Source: TMED109 sp015660425 (lineage in GTDB: Bacteria; Pseudomonadota; Alphaproteobacteria; TMED109). From it: a stretch of DNA of 64,000 nt. The stretch is from positions 1 to 64,000 of the forward strand of contig JAPYTH010000002.1 of assembly GCA_029936295.1 (NCBI GenBank), given 5' to 3'. This document shows positions 44,826-54,643 of this stretch, in pieces. Position 1 is the stretch's first letter. Each line of letters begins with the position of its first letter. The translations under genes were made by a program, and so were the position numbers. The notes under the pieces were generated by a model, which worked only from the letters and a program-made list of their open reading frames with translations, was not told where the DNA came from and made no database searches.

Positions 44826-45527
44826 TTGTACCCGGGGCATGTAGCAATTATTATGGATGGAAATGGAAGGTGGGCTAAAAAGCTTGGTTTGCCAAGATTA
44901 GCAGGTCATAAAGCGGGTGTTAAAAGACTACAAAACATTGTTAAATTAACAATTGATTTTAATATTAATTATTTGACACTTTATGCATTTTCTACCGAAA
45001 ATTGGTCTAGACCAAAGTCTGAAATTGAGGATTTAATGACTTTATTGAGATCCTTTTTAAATAAAGAGGCTAAGCAGTTTTTAAAAAAAAATATAAAACT
45101 AAAAGTTATTGGAAGAAGAGATAGGTTAAAAAAAGATATTGTAGATAGAATTGAGGAGCTAGAGAATGAATCTTTATCTAATAGTGGTTTAACATTAATT
45201 ATTGCATTAGATTATAGTGGAAGAGAAGATATTAGAAGTTCAATTATTAATTTATACAAAAATATCATCAAAAAAAATTTATCTATTGAAAAGGTATCTT
45301 TCGATGACATTAAGAATAATCTTATGACAAAAGATATTCCTGACCCAGATTTAATAATTAGAACAAGCGGTGAATACCGAATAAGTAATTTTTTATTATG
45401 GCAATCAGCTTATTCTGAATATATTTTTGTAAAATGCAATTGGCCAGATTTTAATAAAAAACAGTATTTAATTACTCTTAAGACTTATGAAAATAGAGAG
45501 AGAAGGTTTGGAAATCTAAATGAATAA
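44826..45527 (+). CDS. uppS: isoprenyl transferase (undecaprenyl diphosphate synthase)
   Basis: A 233-residue cis-prenyltransferase making the C55 lipid carrier for peptidoglycan and lipopolysaccharide. HVAIIMDGNGRWAKKLGLPR with the catalytic Asp, YLTLYAFSTENWSRP and DLIIRTSGEYRISNFLLWQ are complete. The N-terminus is short. The start is a TTG with AGGAG nine bases before it; there is no better ATG. It overlaps cdsA by 8 nt. Confidence 0.95.
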   Translation: MYPGHVAIIMDGNGRWAKKLGLPRLAGHKAGVKRLQNIVKLTIDFNINYLTLYAFSTENWSRPKSEIEDLMTLLRSFLNKEAKQFLKKNIKLKVIGRRDRLKKDIVDRIEELENESLSNSGLTLIIALDYSGREDIRSSIINLYKNIIKKNLSIEKVSFDDIKNNLMTKDIPDPDLIIRTSGEYRISNFLLWQSAYSEYIFVKCNWPDFNKKQYLITLKTYENRERRFGNLNE

Positions 45528-46311
45528 ATATTTATTTAGAAAAAATTCTATTCAAAGACTTTTCTCAGCCATATTTTTAATTATTATATCTTTATTTAGT
45601 ATTTATTACAGTGGCATTATATTAATATGTTTTGGATCTTTTTTAATATTTTTTATAACGTACGAATATGTAAATATTACTGAGAATATAAATACTGTTA
45701 TTCTTAAAATAACAAAGTCATTATTAAATATTATTATATTTGTGTTAAGTACATTTAGTTTTAAGTTTGCTATTATTTTTTATTTATTAGTTTCTTTATT
45801 AAATTTATTTCAAAAAAATACATCTAAGAATAACATTTTCTATGTATTGATAGGACCAATTTATTTATGTTTACCTTTTATATTTTTATATAATATTAGG
45901 TTACTTAATAATGGACTAGATTTGTTAATATGGCTTCTTCTAATTGTTTGGACTACAGATAGTTTTTCTTTTTATTTTGGAAATCTTATAGGTGGAAAGA
46001 AATTATTATTATCCCTGTCTCCAAATAAAACATGGTCAGGTCTTTTGTGCGGAATTATAGCCGGCACCTTAATCTCTATATTTTGTTTTTATATAAAAAA
46101 TTACAATCTTGTAGATGCTTTTATCTATGGTTTGATATTATCTATATTTACACAGATAGGGGATTTATTTGAAAGCTGGGTTAAAAGAAAACATTTTATA
46201 AAAGATTCAGGATATTTAATACCTGGGCACGGTGGTTTTTTAGATAGATTAGATGGGCTATTAATAAGTAGCATATTCTTATATATTGGACATGTATATT
46301 ATGGGATATAA
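45520..46311 (+). CDS. cdsA: phosphatidate cytidylyltransferase
   Basis: A 263-residue polytopic membrane enzyme making CDP-diacylglycerol. The signature region at the C-terminal half reads SFYFGNLIGGKKLLLSLSPN, KTWSGLLCGIIAGT, then GDLFESWVKRKHFIKDSG and PGHGGFLDRLDGLL. Several hydrophobic helices precede it. It lies between uppS and dxr, overlapping both, and has the extreme AT content of its neighbours. Confidence 0.94.
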   Translation: MNKYLFRKNSIQRLFSAIFLIIISLFSIYYSGIILICFGSFLIFFITYEYVNITENINTVILKITKSLLNIIIFVLSTFSFKFAIIFYLLVSLLNLFQKNTSKNNIFYVLIGPIYLCLPFIFLYNIRLLNNGLDLLIWLLLIVWTTDSFSFYFGNLIGGKKLLLSLSPNKTWSGLLCGIIAGTLISIFCFYIKNYNLVDAFIYGLILSIFTQIGDLFESWVKRKHFIKDSGYLIPGHGGFLDRLDGLLISSIFLYIGHVYYGI

Positions 46312-47479
46312 ACTTGTTTCTAAGTCTGTTTCTATATTTGGGGTAACTGGTTCAGTAGGAACTTCTACACAAGAAGTTTTAATGTTAAATAAAGATAATT
46401 TTACTGTTGATACTATAGTTTCTAAGGATAATGTAAAAGGTCTAATTAAGGCAGCTATACTTCTAAAACCAAAATTAGTTATTATTAGCAATAATGATAA
46501 GTTTGCAGAGCTTAAAGAAGCTTTAAAGAAGTATAGTTTTATATTGTATTCTGGAGATGAAGCTATTTTAGAGGCATCTAAACGACGGGTAGATATATTT
46601 GTAGCTGCTATAACTGGTTATGCTGGCTTAATTACAACTTTTTCTAGTTTAGGTAATGCAAAAACTATTGCTTTAGCTAACAAGGAGTCTCTTGTATGTG
46701 CAGGACCTATTATATTAAAAGAAGCACAAAACAAAAAATCAAATATTATACCTGTTGACTCTGAACATAACACATTATTTCAAATATTATCTGGTTATAA
46801 ATTAGATAATATATCTAAGATAATAATTACTGCTTCTGGGGGACCATTTAGAGGCTACTCAATTAATAAATTAAATAATGTAGGTCCTGAGGAAGCTATG
46901 GCACACCCTATATGGGATATGGGAAAAAAGATAAGTATAGATTCTGCCACTTTAATGAATAAAGGTTTAGAATTAATTGAGGCTGTTTATTTATTTAATA
47001 TTATTCCGGATAAAATTGATATTATTGTACATCCTGAATCTATTATTCATGGTATTGTTGAATTTGATGATGGTTCAATGAGTGCAGGATTAAGCTCGCC
47101 AAATATGAGAACTCCAATTTCTTATGCTTTAAATTATCCAAGAAAAATTAATGCTGATGTAGCTCCTTTAAATTTAACATCTATAAAAAGTTTAAATTTT
47201 GAAAATGTTGATGAAAAGGTCTTTAGATCTATTCAACTAAGTAGGGATGCCATAAAAAATGATCATTCATCTGTAATTAGTCTAAATGCAGCAAATGAAA
47301 TAGCAGTAGATGCGTTTCTTAATAAAAAAATTAATTTTAATACAATTGTTAATATTATAGAAATGACTATTTTAAAAAATATAAGTTCAAAAATAAATAA
47401 TTTGGATGACGTGGTTATGGTAGATGAAGAAGCACGAAAAATTTCTCATGATATAATTAATAGTGGAAAATATAAATGA
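46301..47479 (+). CDS. dxr: 1-deoxy-D-xylulose 5-phosphate reductoisomerase
   Basis: A 392-residue enzyme of the MEP isoprenoid pathway, converting DXP to MEP with NADPH. SIFGVTGSVGTSTQEVL is the cofactor loop. ALANKESLVCAG, PVDSEHNTLFQ, ITASGGPFRG and DSATLMNKGLELIEA hold the metal and substrate residues. The frame is open upstream to a TTG at 46286. I prefer the ATG at 46301, which overlaps cdsA by 11 nt; neither has a clear Shine-Dalgarno, so the start is uncertain. It overlaps rseP by 4 nt. Confidence 0.94.
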   Translation: MGYKLVSKSVSIFGVTGSVGTSTQEVLMLNKDNFTVDTIVSKDNVKGLIKAAILLKPKLVIISNNDKFAELKEALKKYSFILYSGDEAILEASKRRVDIFVAAITGYAGLITTFSSLGNAKTIALANKESLVCAGPIILKEAQNKKSNIIPVDSEHNTLFQILSGYKLDNISKIIITASGGPFRGYSINKLNNVGPEEAMAHPIWDMGKKISIDSATLMNKGLELIEAVYLFNIIPDKIDIIVHPESIIHGIVEFDDGSMSAGLSSPNMRTPISYALNYPRKINADVAPLNLTSIKSLNFENVDEKVFRSIQLSRDAIKNDHSSVISLNAANEIAVDAFLNKKINFNTIVNIIEMTILKNISSKINNLDDVVMVDEEARKISHDIINSGKYK

Positions 47480-48573
47480 TAGTTGTATGGTTTCTAATGC
47501 TTTTAACTATTATTGTATTTGTTCATGAACTTGGGCATTACTTAGTTGCAAGAATAAATGGTGTTAGAGTAGAGGTGTTTTCTATTGGGTTTGGAAAAGA
47601 GTTATTTGGAATAAATGATAATTTAGGAACAAGATGGAAAATATGTTTAATTCCTTTAGGTGGTTATGTAAAGTTTTTTGGTGATGCAAATCTATCTAGT
47701 AACTTGTCTAATGAGCAATTATCTAAATTATCGGATGAAGATATAAAAAAAACTTTTCATAACAAGAGCCTTAGGCAAAAAGCTTCCATTGTATTTGCAG
47801 GTCCATTAGCAAATTTTATATTTACTATAATTATATTCTTTGGCCTTTTTTCTATAAAAGGAGTCCCATCAGATATTATATATTTACCTATTATTAATGA
47901 TGTTGTAATAGATTCAGTAGCTTATAAAGCTGGTTTTAAAAAAGATGATAGAATTATTAGTTTAGATAATAAGAATATTAAAAACTTTATCGATATTAGA
48001 GATATTATATCTTCTAAACCATCTCAAACAATAAGTTTTATAATTTTAAGGGAAGGGAAGGAAATAAATATTATAGCAAAACCTGAGACAATTGAAGTTA
48101 CAGATAATAATGGTTTAAAAATAAATAAAGGAAGAATGGGTTTTACTGCTAAATATGAAACAGTATATGAAAATATTAGCTTAAAAGAATCTTTTATTAA
48201 ATCCTTGTCGGACACTTATTTGTATACAGTGAAAACTTTTGAAGGGATTAGTGAAATATTTACAGGTAAAAGAAGTGCTTCTGAATTAGGTGGGCCTATA
48301 ATGATTGCAACAGTTGCTTCTAAAGCCGCTGAAAGAGGTATAGAATCTTATTTATTTATTATGGGAATAATATCTATTAATTTAGGTTTGATAAATCTTT
48401 TTCCTATTCCTTTACTCGACGGTGGGCATTTACTATTATATGGAGTTCAGGCGGTTACTAAGACAGTTATTAATGATGTAGTATTAAAATATTATTATGG
48501 AATTGGATTATTTATACTTTTTGCACTTATGATTTTAGTAAATTATAATGATTTAATTAAACAATTAAATTAG
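47476..48573 (+). CDS. rseP: RIP metalloprotease RseP (site-2 protease family)
   Basis: A 365-residue intramembrane zinc protease. HELGH, in the first helix, is the HExxH site. A PDZ domain (about residues 130-205) and the second zinc motif NLFPIPLLDGGHLL follow. It probably cleaves an anti-sigma factor or signal peptide remnants in the envelope stress response. It is placed between dxr and bamA, a conserved setting. Confidence 0.94.
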   Translation: MIVVWFLMLLTIIVFVHELGHYLVARINGVRVEVFSIGFGKELFGINDNLGTRWKICLIPLGGYVKFFGDANLSSNLSNEQLSKLSDEDIKKTFHNKSLRQKASIVFAGPLANFIFTIIIFFGLFSIKGVPSDIIYLPIINDVVIDSVAYKAGFKKDDRIISLDNKNIKNFIDIRDIISSKPSQTISFIILREGKEINIIAKPETIEVTDNNGLKINKGRMGFTAKYETVYENISLKESFIKSLSDTYLYTVKTFEGISEIFTGKRSASELGGPIMIATVASKAAERGIESYLFIMGIISINLGLINLFPIPLLDGGHLLLYGVQAVTKTVINDVVLKYYYGIGLFILFALMILVNYNDLIKQLN

Positions 48574-48618
48574 TATGCTGAGAAAGAATATAGTTATTTA
48601 TTTATTAGAAAGAAAAAT

Positions 48619-50895
48619 ATGAAACTGATAATGAATTTTAGTATTATTAAAATAGCAATTATTATATTTTTAATAAATATAAATACGATAAATGCTCAAA
48701 ATCTAGATGACGTAATTTCTAAAATTTTAATAGAAGGTAATAAGAGAGTAGAAGAGGAAACTATTTATTCATATGTAAATATTTCTAAGGGAGACTCATT
48801 TGATTCAGATAAACTAAATAATACATTAAAAAGTTTATTTTCTACTGGATTTTTTTCTGATGTTAAAATTGTTAGAGATGATTCAGTATTAATTATAAAA
48901 GTTATTGAAAACCCTATAGTAAATAGGGTGGTTTTTGAAGGTAATAAAGATATTGAAGACGATGTATTAGAAGCTGAAGTTTCAATAAAATCTAGAAACT
49001 TATTTACAAGAACTAAGATACAAGGTGATGTGCAAAGAATTTTATCTTTATATAGAAGTGCGGGAAGTTTTTCATCTACAGTTAAGCCTAAAATTATAAG
49101 TCTTCCTCAAAATAGAGTAGATATAGTCTTTGAAATTTATGAAGGTAAAAATACAATTATTAATTCTATTACTTTTAATGGTAATAATGAATTTTCTGAT
49201 AGACGTTTAAGGGACATCGTTATTACAAGACAAACTCGCTGGTATTCTTTGTTAAGTTCAAATGACCGCTATGATCCGCAACAATTATTGGTAGATGAAG
49301 GCCTGATACAAAAATACTATAAAGATTATGGATATGCAGACGTGGAAATTAAATCTGCAGTAGCACAATTAGACAGGGATCAAGAAGGTTTTAATATAAT
49401 TTTTACTATTAATGAAGGAATTAAATATAATTATGGTGAAATTAAGGTAGTTACTAATATTAATGAAATAAATACTGATATAATTTTTGAAGAGTTAAAT
49501 ATTGAAGATGGGGACGTTTATAGTGCAGGCAAGATAGAAAAGTCTATTAAATCTATAACCAAGTTAGTTAACGAGCAAGGGTTTCCTTTTACGGATATTA
49601 TTCCAGAAGTAGAAAGAATTAATAATACTAATAAAATAGCAGTTATTTTTAGAATTAATGAAGCTGAAAAAAAATACATTAGAAAAATATCTATTGTTGG
49701 AAATGAAAGGACTCTAGATAGTATAATTAGAAGAAATATTAGGTTAGCGGAAGGAGATGCATTTGTTTCTAGTCATATTGCTAGGTCTAAAACTTTAATT
49801 GGTAATTTAGGTTTTTTTAGTAATGTTGAAATCAAAGAAGTATCCACGAATAAGGAAGGTTATTCAGACTTGCTTGTCCAAGTTGCAGAAACTTCAACTG
49901 GAGAGGTAAGTTTTGGGGGAGGTTATTCTAGTCAAATGGGTGGTCTCTTAAATATTGGAGTTACGGAAAAAAATTTTCTAGGTAAAGGTCAAAGAATATC
50001 TTTAAATGCTAGGATTTCTGAACGAGAATCTGATTATACAGCAAGTTTTTCAGAGCCTTATTTATTCAATAGGGATTTATACTCATCAGCAAGCTTATAT
50101 AACAATACTATAGATTATAGAGAAAGTAGATATGACCTTAAAAGAGAAGGTTTTGATTTATCGGGAAACTTTTCTCTGTCTGAATATATAAGACAAAGCG
50201 TTAGGTATAGCTTAGAAATGAGAAATGTAGATCCTAGATATGGTGCATCTGCATTAATATTTGCAGAAAAGGGAGAAACTTTGTTATCAGAAGTTAGTAC
50301 TTCAATTCATGTTGATAAAACAAATAGTACTATGTACCCAACTGAAGGTTACAATATATCATTTGCTAGTGCATTTGCAGGGATTGGAGGAGATAAAACT
50401 TTTATTAGACTTAGTAATAATGGTAATTATTATTTATCATATAATGATGAGGCAATAATATTAGGATTAGGATATAACTCAGGAATAATTATGGGATTAG
50501 GACAAGACATATTAATTTCTGACAGATACTTTTTAGGAGGAAATAATTTTAGAGGTTTTGAACAAGCTGGACTTGGACCTAGAGATTCCAATAGTAAGGA
50601 TTCTTTAGGAGGTAATATGTATTATACTGTAACAGTAAAGGCTAGTTTTGGTGTAGGTTTGCCCCCTGAATTAGGTATAAAAGGAAATTGGTTTACAACT
50701 TTAGGGACGTTAACTGGTATTGATAAGAGTACAGTTGCTTATAAAGATGATAGTTCAATTAGATTGTCTACAGGGCTAGGTATCTCTTGGAGCTCACCAT
50801 TTGGACCAATAAGTATTACTTTTTCTAAAGCTTTGCTAAAGAAAAGTTATGATAAAACAGAGTCTGTTTCGTTCGGCATAGGTACAAAATTTTAA
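48619..50895 (+). CDS. bamA: outer membrane protein assembly factor BamA
   Basis: A 758-residue Omp85-family protein with a signal peptide (cleavage probably after INAQ). Five POTRA domains follow (about residues 32-430), starting ISKILIEGNKRVEEETIYSY. Then comes a 16-strand barrel containing ISDRYFLGGNNFRGFEQAG, the loop-6 region with the RGF motif. It folds barrel proteins into the outer membrane. An in-frame ATG four codons on (48631) is a possible alternative start. rseP is 45 nt upstream. Confidence 0.95.
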   Translation: MKLIMNFSIIKIAIIIFLININTINAQNLDDVISKILIEGNKRVEEETIYSYVNISKGDSFDSDKLNNTLKSLFSTGFFSDVKIVRDDSVLIIKVIENPIVNRVVFEGNKDIEDDVLEAEVSIKSRNLFTRTKIQGDVQRILSLYRSAGSFSSTVKPKIISLPQNRVDIVFEIYEGKNTIINSITFNGNNEFSDRRLRDIVITRQTRWYSLLSSNDRYDPQQLLVDEGLIQKYYKDYGYADVEIKSAVAQLDRDQEGFNIIFTINEGIKYNYGEIKVVTNINEINTDIIFEELNIEDGDVYSAGKIEKSIKSITKLVNEQGFPFTDIIPEVERINNTNKIAVIFRINEAEKKYIRKISIVGNERTLDSIIRRNIRLAEGDAFVSSHIARSKTLIGNLGFFSNVEIKEVSTNKEGYSDLLVQVAETSTGEVSFGGGYSSQMGGLLNIGVTEKNFLGKGQRISLNARISERESDYTASFSEPYLFNRDLYSSASLYNNTIDYRESRYDLKREGFDLSGNFSLSEYIRQSVRYSLEMRNVDPRYGASALIFAEKGETLLSEVSTSIHVDKTNSTMYPTEGYNISFASAFAGIGGDKTFIRLSNNGNYYLSYNDEAIILGLGYNSGIIMGLGQDILISDRYFLGGNNFRGFEQAGLGPRDSNSKDSLGGNMYYTVTVKASFGVGLPPELGIKGNWFTTLGTLTGIDKSTVAYKDDSSIRLSTGLGISWSSPFGPISITFSKALLKKSYDKTESVSFGIGTKF

Positions 50896-50921
50896 CTTAA
50901 TAAATAGAATTGGATATAAAA

Positions 50922-51527
50922 ATGAATATGAATAGTAATTTATATAAATTATTAAAATTTATATGTATATATATATTTTTTGTTAATATGGTATTAGCTC
51001 AAGAGGAGGTAAGTAATGATAATGTTCCAGTTGTTAATAAGACATTTCCCATAGCTGTAGTTGATATGCAATCTATAGTTGGCCAATCTTTTGCCGCAGC
51101 TAAAGTAAGAGAATTTATAGATAATAAGAAGAAAGAGTTTACTAATGAATTGAAAAAAGAAGAAGAAGCATTGAAATTAATGCAAGAAGAATTAAGTAGT
51201 CAAAGATCAATTTTGCCTCCAGACGAATTTTCTGAGTTAGAAGGTAATTTTAGAAAAAGAGTAGAAGCTCTTCAAAAAATGGTTGCAGAAAAAAATCAAT
51301 TACTAGAAGATGTTTTATCTAGGAGTGTTCAGAAAATTCAAAATGAGGCTATAAAAATTATTACAGATATAGGTACAGAAAAAGGTATAGCACTTACTTT
51401 AGATACATCAACTGTTGTAATTGCAGCAAATTCTATAAATATATCTAAAAGTGTTATTGATTTGTTAAATATTAGTTTGCCAGAATTAGATATGGTTGCA
51501 ATTATGTCTATTGGTGTGAATAAATGA
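50922..51527 (+). CDS. skp: periplasmic chaperone, Skp/OmpH family
   Basis: About 201 residues. An N-terminal signal sequence (hydrophobic ICIYIFFVNMVLA) is followed by PIAVVDMQSIVGQSFAAAKV and a long charged coiled coil (about 65-145) rich in Lys and Glu, then a short C-terminal sheet. This is the jellyfish-shaped Skp that holds unfolded outer-membrane proteins for BamA. The ATG at 50922 has TTGGA eight bases upstream; a TTG at 50910 is less likely. Confidence 0.9.
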   Translation: MNMNSNLYKLLKFICIYIFFVNMVLAQEEVSNDNVPVVNKTFPIAVVDMQSIVGQSFAAAKVREFIDNKKKEFTNELKKEEEALKLMQEELSSQRSILPPDEFSELEGNFRKRVEALQKMVAEKNQLLEDVLSRSVQKIQNEAIKIITDIGTEKGIALTLDTSTVVIAANSINISKSVIDLLNISLPELDMVAIMSIGVNK

Positions 51528-51547
51528 TAAACTAGAATAGTTATTTA

Positions 51548-52567
51548 ATGATAAATTCTGATTTTCATAATATATTAGGTCCATATCCACTAGAAAAACT
51601 TGCTAAATTTATTAATGCTAAAATATATAATGCAAATAATAAAATATTAATTAGTGGAGCAGCAGATATTGATAATGCTAAAAAAGGAGATATAACATTT
51701 ATTGCTTTTAATAATACATTAAGTAAATTAAAAAAGTCATATGCTTCTGCCTGCATTATAAAAAAGTATGATGAAAACTTTGTTCCAAGTCGTATGGTAT
51801 GCCTAGAAGTTAAGGATCCTCATGCTGCATACGCTATAATTGCACAAAAATTTTATCCAAGAGATAATTTTATTCCTAAAATAAGTGTGAAATCAGAAGT
51901 TCCTGATAAATATAAATTATCAAGGACAATAAGAATTGACCCATATGTAGTTATTGCTGAGGATACGGTTATAGAGGATAATGTTTGGATTGGTTCAGGA
52001 AGTTATATAGGTAAGGGTGTAAAAATAGGTTTTGGTACAAGGGTTCATTCTAATGTAACAATTGAATGTGCAGAAATAGGTGAAAATGTAATACTATATA
52101 CTGGAGTTAGACTAGGTCAAAGTGGTTTTGGATTTGCACCAACGGCAGAAGGACATATTAATATTCCACAAGTAGGTAAAGTTGTTATAGAAAATAACGT
52201 TGAAATTGGTGCAAATAGTTGCATAGATAGAGGTAGTTATGGTTCTACTATTATAGGTGAGGGAACTTTTATTGATAATCTAGTACATATTGCTCATAAC
52301 GTTAAGATAGGTAAATATTGTGCTATTGCAGGCCAAGTAGGTATTGCAGGAAGTACATCTATAGACGACTATTGTATGTTCGGAGGGCAAGTTGGAATTG
52401 GAGGACATATAAATATAGGAAAAGGTACTCAAGCTGGTGGACAAGCTGGTATAACTAAAGATTTAAAAGAAGGATCAAAAGTAAGTGGAACTCCAGCATT
52501 ACCCTTAGTACAATATCATAGACAATCGTTAATGTTACAAAAGCTTATTAAAAAAAAAGGTAAATAA
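51548..52567 (+). CDS. lpxD: UDP-3-O-acylglucosamine N-acyltransferase
   Basis: A 339-residue left-handed beta-helix enzyme adding the second acyl chain in lipid A synthesis. The N-terminal uridine-binding domain has AADIDNAKKGDITFIAF. Hexapeptide repeats run from about 110 to 310, with GQSGFGFAPTAEGHINIPQV and the catalytic-His region FIDNLVHIAHNVKIGKYCAI. It follows skp by 20 nt and precedes fabZ by 3 nt. Confidence 0.95.
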   Translation: MINSDFHNILGPYPLEKLAKFINAKIYNANNKILISGAADIDNAKKGDITFIAFNNTLSKLKKSYASACIIKKYDENFVPSRMVCLEVKDPHAAYAIIAQKFYPRDNFIPKISVKSEVPDKYKLSRTIRIDPYVVIAEDTVIEDNVWIGSGSYIGKGVKIGFGTRVHSNVTIECAEIGENVILYTGVRLGQSGFGFAPTAEGHINIPQVGKVVIENNVEIGANSCIDRGSYGSTIIGEGTFIDNLVHIAHNVKIGKYCAIAGQVGIAGSTSIDDYCMFGGQVGIGGHINIGKGTQAGGQAGITKDLKEGSKVSGTPALPLVQYHRQSLMLQKLIKKKGK

Positions 52568-52570
52568 ATT

Positions 52571-53041
52571 ATGCCGGCAAGCAATAGTAAAACTTTAGAT
52601 TTAATAGATATAGAGAAAATTGTAAAAATGATTCCTCATAGATACCCAATGCTATTGATAGATAAAGTTATAGATATTGTTTTAGATAAGTCTGCTATTG
52701 GCATTAAAAATGTTACTGCTAACGAAAATTTTTTTACTGGTCATTTCCCTTCAAAGATGGTCATGCCAGGTGTATTAATGATAGAAAGTATGGCTCAAAC
52801 TTGTGCCGTACTTGTAATTGAAACTCTAGGTAGTCGAGCAGAAGGTAGTCTAGTATATTTTATGTCTGTGGATGGAGGTAAGTTTAGAAAGCCAGTTGTA
52901 CCTGGGGACCAATTAAAGTTTCATGTAGATAAAATCAGAAATAGATCAAATGTGTGGAAGTTCAAATGTATGGGTTATGTAGAAAAAGAATTAGTAGTAG
53001 AAGCTATAATAACTGCAATGATAATGGCGGATAATAAATGA
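52571..53041 (+). CDS. fabZ: 3-hydroxyacyl-[acyl-carrier-protein] dehydratase FabZ
   Basis: A 156-residue hotdog-fold dehydratase in fatty-acid elongation. The active-site His and Glu are in FTGHFPSKMVMPGVLMIESM, after MIPHRYPMLLIDKV. It competes with lipid A synthesis for hydroxyacyl-ACP, which fits its place between lpxD and lpxA. It overlaps lpxA by 4 nt. Confidence 0.96.
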   Translation: MPASNSKTLDLIDIEKIVKMIPHRYPMLLIDKVIDIVLDKSAIGIKNVTANENFFTGHFPSKMVMPGVLMIESMAQTCAVLVIETLGSRAEGSLVYFMSVDGGKFRKPVVPGDQLKFHVDKIRNRSNVWKFKCMGYVEKELVVEAIITAMIMADNK

Positions 53042-53844
53042 ATAATAATATTCATAATACAGCAATTGTAGATAGTAGAGCAGATATAGATGAGTCTGTT
53101 ATAATTGGTCCATATTGTATAATTGGCCCAGATGTAAAAATTAATAAAAATTCAGAATTAAAATCTAATGTTATTATTTCAGGGCATACAGAAATTGGTA
53201 GTAAGTGTATTATATATCCATTTTCTGTTTTAGGTAATCCTCCTCAAGATTTAAAATTCAAGGGTGAAACATCCATGCTTAGTATAGGTAATAATAATGT
53301 AATAAGAGAGCATGTTACTATGAATCCTGGAACGGATGGGGGAGGATTACTTACTAAAGTAGGTAATAATTGTCTTATAATGGTTGGGGCACATGTTGCA
53401 CATGATTGTAATTTAGGTAACAATATAATATTAGCTAATAATGTAGCTTTAGCAGGACATGTTATAGTAGATGATTTTGCCATACTAGGAGGGTTAAGTG
53501 GAGTTCATCAATTCGTAAGGATAGGTTGTCATGCAATGGTTGGAGGATTAACAGCACTAGAAGGTGATGTTATCCCATACGGTTCAGTGATTGGAAATCG
53601 CGCATATTTATCTGGTTTAAATATAATTGGTTTAAAAAGGAGGGGCTTCTCTAGAGAAGTCATACATGATTTAAGAAAAGCTTATCGGTTACTTTTTGCT
53701 CCAGAAGGGACAATTCAGGAAAGATTAAAAGATGTTTCTGATGAATTTAAGCAAAATGAGCCGGTAATGGATATAGTTAAATTTATTGAGGGAAATGCTA
53801 GTCGTGCTATCTGCCAACCCAGAAACGGGAATAAAAATACCTAA
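53038..53844 (+). CDS. lpxA: acyl-[ACP]--UDP-N-acetylglucosamine O-acyltransferase
   Basis: A 268-residue beta-helix acyltransferase for the first step of lipid A synthesis. Hexapeptide repeats begin with IIGPYCIIGPDVKI. The catalytic-His stretch is IMVGAHVAHDCNLGNNII. YLSGLNIIGLKRRGFSREVI and a helical C-terminal domain complete it. Its 3' end overlaps the lpxI reading frame by about 50 nt. Confidence 0.96.
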   Translation: MNNNIHNTAIVDSRADIDESVIIGPYCIIGPDVKINKNSELKSNVIISGHTEIGSKCIIYPFSVLGNPPQDLKFKGETSMLSIGNNNVIREHVTMNPGTDGGGLLTKVGNNCLIMVGAHVAHDCNLGNNIILANNVALAGHVIVDDFAILGGLSGVHQFVRIGCHAMVGGLTALEGDVIPYGSVIGNRAYLSGLNIIGLKRRGFSREVIHDLRKAYRLLFAPEGTIQERLKDVSDEFKQNEPVMDIVKFIEGNASRAICQPRNGNKNT

Positions 53845-54643
53845 ATTAGCTATAATAGCAGGAAATGGAAGTATTCCTTTTTATTTAATTGAGGAATGCA
53901 GAAATATAGGACGTGAATATTGTCTTATTATAATAGACGGACATGCAAAAGAACTATCAGAAAAATATCAGCCAGATTTTATAGTAAGCTTATCGAAAAT
54001 GGGCCGTGCTATAAAATTTGTAAAAGATTTGGGTATAAAAAATATATTAATGGTTGGAGGTGTTAATAGACCTTCATTAAAAAATATTTTTCCTGATTTA
54101 TGGACTGCAAAATTTTTAACTACCATTAACTCAAAAGTAATCGGTGATAATAGTATACTTTCTAAGCTTACAATGGCTCTTGAGAAGGAAGGTTTTAATA
54201 TTATAGCACCTGAAGATATCTTGCCGCATTTAATATGTCCAAAGGGTGTATTAGGTAAATTTAAACCCAATGAACAAAATCATAAAGATATAATAAATGG
54301 ATTTAAAATTGCAAAAGTTATAGGCGCTAATGATATTGGACAATCTATAGTCATAGAGAATGGATTTATTTTGGCTGTTGAGGCTGCTGAGGGAACGGAT
54401 AACATGATTAAGAGATCGTCAATATTAAAAAAAGAAAAAAATGGTGGAGTATTAATTAAAATTATTAAACCTAAGCAAGATAAAAGAATAGATCGTCCTG
54501 TAGTTGGCATTAACACCATAAAAGCAGTAAAAAATGCTGGCTTAGATGGCATAGCCATAGAGAGTAATGAAATATTAATATTAAACTATAATGATGTAAT
54601 ATCTTATGCCGATAAAGAAGGTTTATTTGTTGAAGGAATTTAA
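53795..54643 (+). CDS. lpxI: UDP-2,3-diacylglucosamine diphosphatase LpxI
   Basis: About 282 residues of the LpxI (DUF1009) family, which replaces LpxH in many alphaproteobacteria and makes lipid X. KLAIIAGNGSIPFYLIEE begins the conserved part. GVNRPSLKNIFPD, GLDGIAIESNEILIL and the C-terminal AVEAAEGTDNMI are typical. The start is ambiguous: TTG 53786, ATG 53795 and GTG 53804 are all open, and GAGGGA (53789-53793) would best serve the GTG. All of them overlap lpxA. Confidence 0.92.
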   Translation: MLVVLSANPETGIKIPKLAIIAGNGSIPFYLIEECRNIGREYCLIIIDGHAKELSEKYQPDFIVSLSKMGRAIKFVKDLGIKNILMVGGVNRPSLKNIFPDLWTAKFLTTINSKVIGDNSILSKLTMALEKEGFNIIAPEDILPHLICPKGVLGKFKPNEQNHKDIINGFKIAKVIGANDIGQSIVIENGFILAVEAAEGTDNMIKRSSILKKEKNGGVLIKIIKPKQDKRIDRPVVGINTIKAVKNAGLDGIAIESNEILILNYNDVISYADKEGLFVEGI

